Positions 8,833-17,776 of a DNA stretch of 64,000 bases are shown here, piece after piece (the first letter of the stretch is position 1; each line of letters opens with the position of its first letter). A program made the position numbers and the translations under genes. The DNA comes from Altererythrobacter epoxidivorans. Lineage in GTDB: Bacteria > Pseudomonadota > Alphaproteobacteria > Sphingomonadales > Sphingomonadaceae. The notes beneath the pieces were generated by a model. That model was not told the origin of the DNA. It searched no databases and saw only the letters and a program-made list of their open reading frames with translations. Location: the NCBI RefSeq assembly GCF_001281485.1, contig NZ_CP012669.1:558001-622000 (forward strand), in the 5' to 3' direction.

Positions 8833-8948
8833 TCTCTGCGCCGTTAGGGCCCCTTTGTGTCCCTCACAAGCGATCATTTCTCACAGCTCGTCGGCCATTT
8901 CGTTTCGGTTCGTCGCAAGTGAACTTTCCTGCACGGCGCGTTGCAAAC

Positions 8949-8978
8949 GGTTCAGGTTTGGGGCGGTAATCCTGAACC
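8949..8978. repeat. 8-bp perfect inverted repeat upstream of the glycine-zipper gene
   Basis: GGTTCAGG (8949-8956) and CCTGAACC (8971-8978) are separated by 14 bp. They lie about 50 bp before the start of the secreted protein at 9030 and form a candidate operator. The factor is unknown. Confidence 0.45.
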
Positions 8979-9029
8979 TCTCGAATAGACAAGTGCGGGT
9001 GGTGTCCGCCGCTGACCAAGGAATTTTTT

Positions 9030-9482
9030 ATGTTCAAGACCGCCAAGAAAGCCGCCATCCTCTCTGCAGCCAGCCTAACCATGGTCGTTGCCATGCCTGC
9101 CGAAGCTGCCGATATCGCCCCGCATTCCTCGCAGGCGACCACCATGCATGTGATGGGCGACATGGGTTTTGAACACAGCAAGAAGCGCAAGCATCGCCGC
9201 CATCACGATGATCGTTATTACGGCCAGAGCGGGCGCTATTACTCCAGCTATGGCGAGCCGGTCCGACGCGACACCCGCATCTGGCGTGGACGCGATGATC
9301 GTTACTATTGCCGCAAGGAAGACGGCACCACCGGCCTCCTGATCGGTGCTGGCGTTGGCGCGCTGGCCGGTCACGAACTGGCTGGTCGTGGCGGCGACCG
9401 GACGCTGGGCGCGATCCTGGGCGCAGCTGGCGGTGCGATCCTTGGCCGCGCGATCGACCGCAGCGACACCCGCTGCCGCTGA
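9030..9482 (+). CDS. Secreted glycine-zipper (2TM) protein
   Basis: 150 residues. A cleavable signal peptide ends near AMPAEA. Next comes a His/Lys/Tyr-rich linker (KKRKHRRHHDDRYYG) and then a C-terminal glycine zipper (GLLIGAGVGALAGHELAGRG, GAILGAAGGAILGRAID). This matches the 17-kDa-antigen/glycine-zipper-2TM family of outer-membrane-associated proteins. Two cysteines remain in the mature form. It stands alone, with an inverted repeat in its promoter region and a hairpin terminator after it. The exact function is unknown; related proteins affect envelope stability. Confidence 0.8.
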   Translation: MFKTAKKAAILSAASLTMVVAMPAEAADIAPHSSQATTMHVMGDMGFEHSKKRKHRRHHDDRYYGQSGRYYSSYGEPVRRDTRIWRGRDDRYYCRKEDGTTGLLIGAGVGALAGHELAGRGGDRTLGAILGAAGGAILGRAIDRSDTRCR

Positions 9483-9555
9483 GCAGGTAAACCGAATAAT
9501 CGACTTGGGTCGTTCCCACCAATGACCCTGGCGCGGTCCCCACCAGACCGTGGAG

Positions 9556-9588
9556 AGCGTCCTCTTGCCTAGGGCAAGGGGGCGCTTT
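9556..9588 (+). terminator. Hairpin terminator after the glycine-zipper gene
   Basis: A 14-bp stem containing two G-U pairs (AGCGTCCTCTTGCC with GGCAAGGGGGCGCT), a 3-nt loop and a short TTT. It lies about 75 bp past the stop at 9482. Confidence 0.7.
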
Positions 9589-9666
9589 CATCCGTTTGCG
9601 GAAGCCGAAATATTAACCCTGTCGTGGCATGTCCGGCGCTTCCGGAAATGAGGCGATATCGGCAGC

Positions 9667-10404
9667 GTGAGACAATCTGCGCACAAGGTTTGGATGATGG
9701 CAGGTGCACTGTGCGCCCTGGCAACGCTTGCGTCGTGTTCCGACGAGGAAACGGAGCAAGCGACCGGGGCCCCGGCAGATCCGCTGATCCAGCGCGCGTT
9801 CAACGCGCCCTTGATGACCGATCCCGACCTCGCCTCCCTGAACGAGGCAAACGCGGCTCTGACGGTCAATTACGAACAGACGCTGCCGCCCGTCGATCGT
9901 AGCGAGCGCGCGATTGCCGCGGCGCGCGATGCGTCGCGCCTGCTCCTTCTCGAAAGGGGGGCAATTCCCAATCTGCCGGAGCCCAAACCGACCGACGATT
10001 TGCCCGATCTGGTCGGAGCGATGACAGCGCTGGACGTTGCGGAAAGGATCGATTTTGCAAGCGGTTGCGCGAATGATCTCGGAACGAGTGCGATCTGGGC
10101 CGCCGACCTGCCGCAATATGCCGATATCGTGGTGCGCGGATCGGTCATGGATGCAGCCGGAAGCGACAGAGCCGGATGCCAAGTGCGGATCGTACGTTAC
10201 CTCACCCCGATGGAAATCGAGGACGTGGCGCTGTTTCACTATGCCAATGCCAAGCGGCTCGGCTTCGATCTGGCTCTTGTCGGTGACGCTGAAAGGGCCA
10301 TCATCGGCCGCAACAAAGACGGATCGCAGCTTCATGTGCAGATGAGGGAAACAGGGGACGGGCTGGTCGCCGTCGACATCGCGCTGCGCCTTGCAAAGGG
10401 CTGA
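9667..10404 (+). CDS. Uncharacterised lipoprotein
   Basis: 245 residues. The signal sequence has a charged start (MRQSAHKVW), a hydrophobic core and the lipobox LASC, so it is probably an inner- or outer-membrane lipoprotein. The mature part has no domain I recognise. Two cysteines (ASGCAND, DRAGCQV) could form a disulfide. The start is GTG at 9667. An ATG at 9694 has AAGG six bases upstream but would remove every positive charge from the signal peptide, so I prefer the GTG. It ends exactly where the convergent astD gene ends. Confidence 0.65.
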   Translation: MRQSAHKVWMMAGALCALATLASCSDEETEQATGAPADPLIQRAFNAPLMTDPDLASLNEANAALTVNYEQTLPPVDRSERAIAAARDASRLLLLERGAIPNLPEPKPTDDLPDLVGAMTALDVAERIDFASGCANDLGTSAIWAADLPQYADIVVRGSVMDAAGSDRAGCQVRIVRYLTPMEIEDVALFHYANAKRLGFDLALVGDAERAIIGRNKDGSQLHVQMRETGDGLVAVDIALRLAKG

Positions 10405-11820
10405 TCAGGCGTCCTTCAGTCCGATGCCGATATTGGCGCGGGGCTGGTCCATCTCGGTACTTGCGACAGGGTAGGCGCAGTAATCTGCGGCATAATATGC
10501 GGCCGGACGATGATTGCCCGAAAGGCCTACGCCGCCAAACGGTGCCGAAGAGGAAGCGCCGTTGGTCGGCCGGTTCCAGTTGATGATACCGGCTCGCACA
10601 TTGGCCCAGAAGCGATTGTAATCCTGTGGGTTTCCGCCGATCAGTGATGCCGACAGGCCGAAGCGGGTGTTGTTTGCCTCTGCAATGGCTGCGTCGAAAT
10701 CGGGCACGCGAATGACCTGCAGGATCGGTCCGAACAGTTCGATATCGGGCCGGTCGCGCATGTTCGTGGTGTCCACGATCCCTGGCGTGAGGAACGGGAG
10801 CTTTTCATCCGGCTTGCGCATGTATTCCAGCGCCTTGCCGCCATTGGTGATGAGGTGAAGGAAACTCTCGGACAGCAAGTCCGCAGTCTCGTTGTCGATC
10901 ACCGGGCCCATGAACGGTGCCGGATCGGCAAAGGGTTCGCCGATCACGAGCCGCTTCGTCAGCTTCAAAACCTCGTCCATCACCGCGCCGTAGAGATGCT
11001 CGAGCACGATCAGGCGGCGTGCAGCTGTGCAGCGCTGCCCTGCCGAGGTGAAGGCGCTCTGCACGATAAGCGAAGCGACGTCGGTATAGAGAGGGGTGTC
11101 GATCACCACGATCGGGTTGTTGCCGCCCATTTCGAGGGCGACGATCTTGCCCGGATTGCTCGCCAGGTGCCGGTTGATGGCTAGGCCTGCCTGCACCGAT
11201 CCGGTGAACAGTACGCCGTCGATACCCGAATTCGAGATCAACCACTTTCCGGTCTCCGCACCGCCGACAACCAGTTGCACGACATCTTCGGGTACGCCTG
11301 CCTTGTGGAACAGGCTGACCAGGAATTCGCCGGTCGCCGATGTCTTCTCGCTCGGTTTGAAAAGGATCGTGTTGCCCGCAATCAGCGCGGGGATGATGTG
11401 ACCGTTGGGAAGATGAGCGGGGAAATTGTAGGGGCCAAGGACCGCCATCACGCCATGTGGCTTATGGCGGACCGCAGAGGTGCCTTGCAGCGCGCTGTCG
11501 AGCTTCTTCTTGCCGGTGCGTTCGGCATAGGCGCGAACCGAGATTTCCACCTTGGCGATGACGGAATCCACCTCGGTCCGGGCTTCCCACATGGGCTTGC
11601 CCGTTTCGCGCGCGATGAGAGTTGCAAATTCTTCGCTCTCGCTGCGGACCTGGTTGGCAAACCTGCGCATCAGTTCGATACGATTGGCAAGCGGTTCGCC
11701 TGCCCATGCCGGCCATGCGTGGCGGGCCTTCTCAACTGCGAAGGCTACGTCGCTGACCTGTTTTTCCCAGAACACCAGTCCGGTCGCAGGTTCGCGTGAA
11801 ATGACCGAAAACTCTGACAC
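10405..11820 (-). CDS. astD: N-succinylglutamate 5-semialdehyde dehydrogenase
   Basis: 471 residues, NAD(P)-dependent aldehyde dehydrogenase superfamily, the AstD branch of the arginine succinyltransferase pathway. Family marks include PYNFPAHLPNGHIIPAL, the glutamate region ALEMGGNNP, and the catalytic cysteine in SAGQRCTAARR. The start is GTG (11818-11820). The other ast genes are not adjacent; the upstream neighbour on this strand is selO. A near-perfect palindrome (11852-11871) sits about 30 bp upstream, suggesting dedicated control. It could serve another semialdehyde, but the sequence fits AstD best. Confidence 0.88.
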   Translation of the reverse strand: MSEFSVISREPATGLVFWEKQVSDVAFAVEKARHAWPAWAGEPLANRIELMRRFANQVRSESEEFATLIARETGKPMWEARTEVDSVIAKVEISVRAYAERTGKKKLDSALQGTSAVRHKPHGVMAVLGPYNFPAHLPNGHIIPALIAGNTILFKPSEKTSATGEFLVSLFHKAGVPEDVVQLVVGGAETGKWLISNSGIDGVLFTGSVQAGLAINRHLASNPGKIVALEMGGNNPIVVIDTPLYTDVASLIVQSAFTSAGQRCTAARRLIVLEHLYGAVMDEVLKLTKRLVIGEPFADPAPFMGPVIDNETADLLSESFLHLITNGGKALEYMRKPDEKLPFLTPGIVDTTNMRDRPDIELFGPILQVIRVPDFDAAIAEANNTRFGLSASLIGGNPQDYNRFWANVRAGIINWNRPTNGASSSAPFGGVGLSGNHRPAAYYAADYCAYPVASTEMDQPRANIGIGLKDA

Positions 11821-11851
11821 AGCGATCTATTCTTATCTTCCCTGCCTGCTC

Positions 11852-11871
11852 GTTAACCGGAACTGGTTAAC
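11852..11871. promoter_or_regulatory. 20-bp palindrome upstream of astD, candidate operator
   Basis: GTTAACC-ggaact-GGTTAAC has perfect 7-bp arms. It lies between the selO stop and the astD start on the minus strand. No T-run follows, so an operator is more likely than a terminator. Confidence 0.5.
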
Positions 11872-11895
11872 ATAGTAAGAGCATGGGTTCATTTA

Positions 11896-13371
11896 TTAGC
11901 CCCTACTGATGCCCAATCGGGCAGGGGCAATCGGAGGTTCGCCATGGGCATCGCCCATGCGGCGAATGCGCGCGATCTTGTCGTGTAATGGCTGCCAGTC
12001 GTCGCGTTCGTCGATGGCCGACCAGATCGTCTCGACCTCGTCGATCAGCATGCTTTCAACCGCGCCTTCGGACCAGTAATCGTGGTCGTCCTCGACCCGC
12101 ACGAAACCTTCCAGTGCTTGGGCAAGGCTCCCTTCCGCACTGCGTCCGAAGCGGTGGCGGTAGAAGAAATCGTCTGGCTGCGCCTTGCTTTCGCGCAAGG
12201 CAGCCTCGCTCGCTGCGACAAGTTTCGCATTCTGCTCGGGATCGCCGGGCTTGACGCCAAGACGCCAGCACCAGCGCTTGCCGATCGCTTCCATGTAGAG
12301 CGGGCCGAAGCGGTTCATGGCCGCTATCAGGGGCTCGGCATCGGTCAGCATGCGCATGGCGACGGCAAACTGGCCGCAATTCCAGTGCAATGCCTCTGGC
12401 TGCCGCCCGAAGGCATAAAGGCCGTTCTGGTCGAAATATGCGGCGGTAAAGCCCGGCTCCCAGGCTGGCAGCCATCGCCACGGGCCATAATCGAAGCTCT
12501 CGCCTGAAATGTTCATGTTGTCGGTGTTGAGCACGCCGTGGACGAAGCCTGCGACCATCCAGCTGGCGGCGAGGTCGGCCAGTCGTTCCACCAGCTGGTG
12601 CATCATCACGACTGCCGGTTCGTCGCGCCCCGGGGCATCTTCGGGCGGCGGCGGTCCCGGATATTGTTCGAGGCAGTAATCGACCAGCGCGGCCATGTGC
12701 TCGCGCTCTTCCAGGGCGAGCAATCGCTGGAAGGTCCCGATGCGGATGTGGCCATGACTGAGCCGCACCATCACGGAAGAACGCGTGGGCGAAGGTTCGT
12801 CGTGCCGGACAAGCTCCTCGCCCGTTTCGACCAGCGAAAAAGTCTTGGAGGTATAGACACCCAGCGCCTCGAGCATCTCGGTGGCGAGAATCTCGCGCAC
12901 ACCGCCCTTCAGGGTCAGCCTGCCATCGGCGGTCCGGCTGTAGGGCGTCGTTCCCGATCCTTTGGTGCCGAGGTCGAGCAGCCTGCCGTCGCCATCGCGC
13001 ATCTGGGCAAACAGGAAGCCGCGACCATCGCCGATTTCGGGATTGTAAACGCGGAACTGGTGCCCGTGATATTTCATCGCAAGCGGGTGCGGCAGATTGC
13101 CGGGCAAGGGGGCGAAGCGGCCGAAATGGCGGGTCCAGCTATCGTCCTCCATTGCCGCCAGCCCGACGGTGGCAGCGTGCCGATCGTTTCGGAAACGCAC
13201 CTTGGCTTGCGGAAAGTCTGCCGGAGCGACGGGATCTGCCAGCCAGTCGGAGAGGCGGTCGATAGGCGTATCGGGCCGATATTCGGCGGCTTGCGGTTCT
13301 GCTCGCATATCGCGATAGTGGGGTTGAGCGATACGCGGCGCAAGTGCAGTGCCGGGTGACACATTCGACAT
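11896..13371 (-). CDS. selO: Protein adenylyltransferase SelO (YdiU/UPF0061)
   Basis: 491 residues. SelO is a pseudokinase-fold enzyme that transfers AMP to protein Ser/Thr/Tyr, with a role in redox stress. The inverted ATP-binding residues occur in DLGTKGSGTTPYSR, and the metal site in GVLNTDNMNISGESFDYGP. The start at 13371 (MSNVSPGTA) leaves a 28-bp gap to the divergent hydrolase gene; an ATG at 13401 would overlap it. The C-terminus ends ARLGISRG with no Cys or Sec, unlike many family members that carry a redox residue there. Confidence 0.92.
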   Translation of the reverse strand: MSNVSPGTALAPRIAQPHYRDMRAEPQAAEYRPDTPIDRLSDWLADPVAPADFPQAKVRFRNDRHAATVGLAAMEDDSWTRHFGRFAPLPGNLPHPLAMKYHGHQFRVYNPEIGDGRGFLFAQMRDGDGRLLDLGTKGSGTTPYSRTADGRLTLKGGVREILATEMLEALGVYTSKTFSLVETGEELVRHDEPSPTRSSVMVRLSHGHIRIGTFQRLLALEEREHMAALVDYCLEQYPGPPPPEDAPGRDEPAVVMMHQLVERLADLAASWMVAGFVHGVLNTDNMNISGESFDYGPWRWLPAWEPGFTAAYFDQNGLYAFGRQPEALHWNCGQFAVAMRMLTDAEPLIAAMNRFGPLYMEAIGKRWCWRLGVKPGDPEQNAKLVAASEAALRESKAQPDDFFYRHRFGRSAEGSLAQALEGFVRVEDDHDYWSEGAVESMLIDEVETIWSAIDERDDWQPLHDKIARIRRMGDAHGEPPIAPARLGISRG

Positions 13372-13399
13372 TCCAAGATTTCGGGACCTTCGTAAACGC

Positions 13400-14266
13400 A
13401 TGGATCAGCCCTACAGCGACCGTTACTGGACAAGTCCCGATGGCCTGCAGCTGCATTATCGCGACTATCCGGGGCCGGAAGGATCGTCTGCGGTCCCGGC
13501 GCTCTGCATGCATGGGCTGACGCGAAACTCGCGCGATTTCGAGGAACTTGCGGATCATCTTGCCAGGGATCGGCGGGTCATCGTCCCCGAAATGCGTGGC
13601 CGCGGCTTGAGCGATTATGCCAAGGACAGCGCGACCTACACGCCACTGGTTTATGTCGCCGACGTCCAGGCGCTTCTCGCGGAACTGGAGCTGGGACGGG
13701 TGATTGCCATCGGCACTTCGATGGGCGGGTTGATGACGATGTTCATGGCGGCGATGGCCCCTGGGCAGATTGCAGGCGCGGTGCTCAACGACATCGGTCC
13801 ACAGGTCGAGACGGCCGGTATCGAGAGGATCAGCGGCTATGTCGGGCAGGGGCGCAGTTTCCCGACATGGATGCATGCGGCGCGTGCGCTGCAGGAAATC
13901 CAGTCGGACGCCTTCCCCAATTTCACGATCGACAACTGGCTCGAAATGGCCAAGCGGACCATGGTCCTGGGACAGAACGGACGCATCAGCTTCGATTACG
14001 ACATGGCTATCGCGGAACCGTTCAAGGATACCGACAACGCTGCGCCGCCGGACCTGTGGCCGGCCTTCGACGCACTGAAGGGCGCGCCGCTCCTGCTGCT
14101 GCGCGGTGAACTGAGCGACCTTCTTACGGAAGAAACCGTGGCGGAAATGGCGCGGCGGCATGGCGACATGAAGTCGGTGACCGTGGCCGGTGTCGGCCAT
14201 GCGCCCACTCTCGACGAGCCGGAAAGCGTCGCGGCGATCGACGAATTGCTGGCCCGCATCGCGTGA
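13400..14266 (+). CDS. Alpha/beta-fold hydrolase
   Basis: 288 residues, a complete alpha/beta hydrolase. The oxyanion region is MHGLTRNSRDF. The nucleophile elbow GTSMGG (Ser near residue 113) follows, then the acid in RGELSDLL and the catalytic histidine in GVGHAPTLDEP. The substrate cannot be deduced. The start at 13400 (MDQPYSDRYW) is set by the divergent selO gene and matches relatives that begin just before the first strand. Its stop overlaps the start of the glycosyltransferase (GTGA), so they form a coupled pair. Confidence 0.85.
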   Translation: MDQPYSDRYWTSPDGLQLHYRDYPGPEGSSAVPALCMHGLTRNSRDFEELADHLARDRRVIVPEMRGRGLSDYAKDSATYTPLVYVADVQALLAELELGRVIAIGTSMGGLMTMFMAAMAPGQIAGAVLNDIGPQVETAGIERISGYVGQGRSFPTWMHAARALQEIQSDAFPNFTIDNWLEMAKRTMVLGQNGRISFDYDMAIAEPFKDTDNAAPPDLWPAFDALKGAPLLLLRGELSDLLTEETVAEMARRHGDMKSVTVAGVGHAPTLDEPESVAAIDELLARIA

Positions 14267-15411
14267 GCCTCGCGATGGGCGCGGACAAGCCGCATATTCT
14301 CCACTGCCATTCGACCTTCTCCGCCGGGGGCAAGGAACTGCGCTGCGTCCAGCTGATCAACGCGATGGGCCGGGGCGTTCGCCACACCATCGTTTCGGGC
14401 GATCCGCAGCAACTGGGCGCGGCCGAGCGGATCGACCGGTCGATCGAGGTCGATCTTGCGCCCGATTTTCCTGCTTTGCGGGGCAAGCCCTTGCCCGGGC
14501 GGCTCTTGAAGCTGGCGCAGGCGATGAAGCCCTTCGACCTCGTCCTCACCTACAATTGGGGCGCGATGGATGTCGCGATGGCGCATACGCTTTTCAGCGA
14601 GGCCCTCGGCCTGCCGCCACTGATCCATCACGAGGATGGCTTCAACGAAGATGAAGCGGACAAGCGCAAGAAGACGCGCAACTGGTATCGCAAGATTGCC
14701 TTGGGCAAGACTGCGGCGCTGGTCGTCCCGTCGGAAAAGCTCGAGGAAATCGCGCTGACCGAATGGGAACAGCCCATCGGGCGGGTCAAGCGGATCGCGA
14801 ACGGGATCGACATCGCCGCATACCGTCACGATCCTGCGCCCGACACGCTTCGAGTGGTGAAGCACGAGGGCGAAAAATGGGTCGGGACGCTCGCCGGCCT
14901 CCGCCCGGTGAAGCGGCTTCCTGCACTTGTCCGCGCCTTCGCCGACCTGCCCGAGGAATGGCAGCTCGTCATCTTGGGAGAGGGACCGGAAAAAGAGCGC
15001 ATCAGGCAAACGGCCGACGAACTGGAGGTTGGCCACCGCGTCCACTTGCCGGGATATGTGGCCGATCCTTCGGGCGTGGTCGGCCTGTTCGACATTTTCG
15101 CGCTGTCGTCGGGCAGCGAGCAGTTTCCCATCTCGGTGGTCGAGGCGATGGCAGCCGGGCGACCGGTCGCGGCACCTGCCGTCGGCGATGTCGCCAACAT
15201 GGTTTCGGCGGACAATGTCCCGTTCATTACCGCCATCGGCGACGATGCGGCCCTGGCTTCCTCGCTGCACACGCTCGCGCAAGACGAGGCGCTGCGCGTG
15301 ATCGTTGGCGAGGCGAACCGGCAGCATGCGGAGCGAAACTACGATCAGGCAGCGATGATCGATGCCTATCGCAGGCTGTATTCGCGCGCGATAGGCAGCG
15401 AAATCGCGTGA
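14263..15411 (+). CDS. Glycosyltransferase family 4 protein
   Basis: 382 residues, GT-B fold. The N-terminal domain opens HILHCHSTFSAGGKELRCVQL, whose GGKE is the acceptor-side glycine loop. The C-terminal GT4 domain includes LAGLRPVKRLPALVRAF, VILGEGPEKERIRQ, and the nucleotide-sugar motif SSGSEQFPISVVEAMAAGRPV with its E-x7-E. The GTG start at 14263 overlaps the upstream stop by 4 bp. A role in envelope or exopolysaccharide sugar transfer is likely, but no other polysaccharide genes are adjacent. Confidence 0.88.
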   Translation: MSLAMGADKPHILHCHSTFSAGGKELRCVQLINAMGRGVRHTIVSGDPQQLGAAERIDRSIEVDLAPDFPALRGKPLPGRLLKLAQAMKPFDLVLTYNWGAMDVAMAHTLFSEALGLPPLIHHEDGFNEDEADKRKKTRNWYRKIALGKTAALVVPSEKLEEIALTEWEQPIGRVKRIANGIDIAAYRHDPAPDTLRVVKHEGEKWVGTLAGLRPVKRLPALVRAFADLPEEWQLVILGEGPEKERIRQTADELEVGHRVHLPGYVADPSGVVGLFDIFALSSGSEQFPISVVEAMAAGRPVAAPAVGDVANMVSADNVPFITAIGDDAALASSLHTLAQDEALRVIVGEANRQHAERNYDQAAMIDAYRRLYSRAIGSEIA

Positions 15412-15541
15412 GTTTTGCGCGCGCCTGCTTCACCTGCGGTTCAACTGGCCGTGGACAGGGTGAACGCGCCATTGCGGATGCGCCGCAGCGCCCCTAAAAG
15501 CGGCGCCCAACCCGGTACCAGAATTAAGGAAGAGCCGCACA

Positions 15542-16330
15542 GTGGCGCTGACCCCGTCTAACAATAAGTCCCGCGAAGAAAAAATGGCAGAGCGTCAGGC
15601 TGCACAGGACGATGTCCTGATGCGTGAAATCGACGACGCCGTACGTCAGGATGAATACGCACGTCTGGCGAAGACTTATGGCCGCCCCTTGCTCGTCCTG
15701 CTCGTCGTTGGGCTGATCGCCTTTGCCGGTTACCTTTTCTGGGATTCGCAGCGCGAAGGAAAGATGGAAGAACAGTCCGAAGCCTTGGTTGGCGCGCTCG
15801 ACCAGCTGGACGCTGGCAATCTCGACAGTGCTGCCCAGCAGGCGGCTGCGCTTGCTGCAAACAGCGAAGGCGGGGCGTGGGCTTCTGCCCGGTTGATCGA
15901 AGCCGGTGTCGCGATGGAGCAGGGCAAGAATGCGGACGCGGTGAAGATCTTCGCTGAAGTCGCTGGAAACGAAGACGCGCCTGCCGCACTGCGTGATCTT
16001 GCCCGGATCCGCGAAGTTGCTGCCAATTACGACAATATGAAGCCCGACGATGTCATTGCGAAGCTCAAGCCGATGGCCGTTCCCGGGAACGCCTATTTCG
16101 GAAGCGCGGGCGAACTCGTCGCCATGGCCTATCTCGAAAAGGGTGATCGGAAGCAGGCAGGCACGCTGTTCGGCGAGATCGCGAAATCGGACGACGTGCC
16201 CGAAACGCTCCAGTCGCGCGCCCGCCAGATGGCCGGACTGCTCGGGATCGACGCGGTCGAGGACGTTGACGAACTGCTGGAACAACAGGGCGCCGGAACG
16301 GGCATCCCCGCTGGCCAGGGCAGCGAATAA
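15542..16330 (+). CDS. YfgM-like tetratricopeptide membrane protein upstream of bamB
   Basis: 262 residues. A charged cytoplasmic N-terminus is followed by one membrane helix (about residues 49-68, LLVLLVVGLIAFAGYLFW) and a periplasmic helical-repeat domain. This is the arrangement of YfgM/TPR_21 proteins. In E. coli the family associates with the SecYEG translocon and periplasmic chaperones and is encoded next to bamB, as here. The start is GTG with AAGGAAGAG upstream. Confidence 0.82.
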   Translation: MALTPSNNKSREEKMAERQAAQDDVLMREIDDAVRQDEYARLAKTYGRPLLVLLVVGLIAFAGYLFWDSQREGKMEEQSEALVGALDQLDAGNLDSAAQQAAALAANSEGGAWASARLIEAGVAMEQGKNADAVKIFAEVAGNEDAPAALRDLARIREVAANYDNMKPDDVIAKLKPMAVPGNAYFGSAGELVAMAYLEKGDRKQAGTLFGEIAKSDDVPETLQSRARQMAGLLGIDAVEDVDELLEQQGAGTGIPAGQGSE

Positions 16331-16348
16331 TAATTGGAAACGATGGTG

Positions 16349-17692
16349 ATGATGAAGAGATCGATGACCCGAAACGCACTTACCGCGGCACTGCTCGCAA
16401 CGGCGCTGGCCGGTTGTAGCGGCGGCCTGTTCGGTGGGGGAGACAAGAAGTCGACCCCCACGGTAGGCGAACGCACGCCGATCCTTTCACGCATCGAAAG
16501 CGGTGCCAAGGTGGATCCGTCGCTCGCTGGCGTTTCGGTCGTTCTTCCTCCGGCGCAGGCCAATGGCGAATGGGCCCAGGCTGGCGGTTCCGCGAGCAAG
16601 TCCTACGGCCATCTCGCGCTTGCCGACAGCCCGAGCCGCGCATGGACCGCGAATATCGCCGGTTCAAGCGATCGGCGTCGCCTTGCTGCTGCTCCGGTTG
16701 TCGGCGCGGGCAAGCTGGTCGTCGTCGATACCGACGGCGTCATCCATGCCTTCGATGCGAAGACCGGGGCAAAGCTCTGGACCCACAAGATGGAAATCGA
16801 CGGTAATCTGGCAAGCTCGGCCTTCGGTGGCGGCGCCAGCATTTCCGACGGAAAAGTCTATGCCACCAACGGCATCGGCGAAGTCGTTGCGCTGAACGCC
16901 GATACCGGCACGCAGCTGTGGAAGGTGCAGCCCGCAGGTCCGCTGCGCGGATCGCCGACCATCGCCTTCGGCCAGATCTACGTCATGACGCAGGACAACC
17001 AGATCTTCTCGCTCGATGCGAACGATGGTTCGCAGGTGTGGCAGGAATCGGGTTCGGCAACGCAGGCCGGCGTGTTCGGCGTTGCTGCCCCTGCTGCAGG
17101 GCAGGGCACGGTGATTGCCGGTTATTCCTCGGGCGAACTGACCGCCTATCGCTACGAAAACGGCCGCGTGCTGTGGGCAGATGCCCTGGCGCGTACGTCG
17201 ATTTCCACCGAAGTGGGTTCGCTGACCGACATCGACGCCGACCCGATCATCGATTCGGGCCGGGTCTATGCGCTGGGCCAGGGCGGGCGCATGGCGGCAT
17301 ATGAACTGGTTACCGGGCAGCGTATCTGGGAACTCAACCTCGCAGGCATTTCGACCCCCGCAATCGCCGGTGAATGGATTTTCACCCTGACCGACGATGC
17401 GCGCCTTCTGGCGATCGCCCGTTCGAGCGGGCGCGTTCGCTGGATCACCCAGCTGCAGCAGTACAAGGACGAGGAAGACAAGAAGGGCCAGATCTTCTGG
17501 ACCGGTCCGGTCCTCGCCGGTGGCAACCTGTGGGCGGCAAGCTCGCGCGGGCTGCTGTATCGCATCAGCACCGGCGAAGGTTCGGCGCAGCAATATGCCG
17601 ATCTCGAAAGTGCCGTCAGCCTGGCACCGGTGGTCGCGGACAACATGCTGTATATCCTCGACGATAGCGGCCGTATCCACGCCTATCGCTGA
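16349..17692 (+). CDS. bamB: Outer-membrane assembly factor BamB (beta-propeller lipoprotein)
   Basis: About 447 residues. BamB is a lipoprotein of the BAM complex that inserts outer-membrane beta-barrels. The signal peptide ends in lipobox LAGC. The rest is an eight-bladed PQQ-like propeller with repeated blade motifs such as IHAFDAKTGAKLW, VVALNADTGTQLWKV and IFSLDANDGSQVW. ATG codons occur at 16343, 16349 and 16352. I chose 16349 because GGAAA lies about 8 bases before it. It follows the YfgM-like gene by 18 bp (one operon) and is ended by a hairpin at 17707. Confidence 0.93.
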   Translation: MMKRSMTRNALTAALLATALAGCSGGLFGGGDKKSTPTVGERTPILSRIESGAKVDPSLAGVSVVLPPAQANGEWAQAGGSASKSYGHLALADSPSRAWTANIAGSSDRRRLAAAPVVGAGKLVVVDTDGVIHAFDAKTGAKLWTHKMEIDGNLASSAFGGGASISDGKVYATNGIGEVVALNADTGTQLWKVQPAGPLRGSPTIAFGQIYVMTQDNQIFSLDANDGSQVWQESGSATQAGVFGVAAPAAGQGTVIAGYSSGELTAYRYENGRVLWADALARTSISTEVGSLTDIDADPIIDSGRVYALGQGGRMAAYELVTGQRIWELNLAGISTPAIAGEWIFTLTDDARLLAIARSSGRVRWITQLQQYKDEEDKKGQIFWTGPVLAGGNLWAASSRGLLYRISTGEGSAQQYADLESAVSLAPVVADNMLYILDDSGRIHAYR

Positions 17693-17706
17693 TCGTTCGT
17701 GCGATG

Positions 17707-17730
17707 GGAGGCAGTGTCGCTGCCTCCTTT
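17707..17730 (+). terminator. Rho-independent terminator after bamB
   Basis: An 8-bp stem GGAGGCAG-TGTCG-CTGCCTCC followed by TTT, 14 bp past the bamB stop. Confidence 0.8.
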
Positions 17731-17776
17731 CGTTCTTACCGGCCTCTTAACCCTTTCGCGCTAACACGCGCGAAGG

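Noticed and set aside
11853..11870. CtrA-type site (TTAA-N7-TTAA) in the astD palindrome
   Set aside because: The two TTAA elements are 10 bp apart, not 7, so the spacing does not fit CtrA.
13996..15327. 443-codon minus-strand ORF opposite the glycosyltransferase
   Set aside because: It is a shadow of an intact GT4 gene, with no recognisable domain or start signal.
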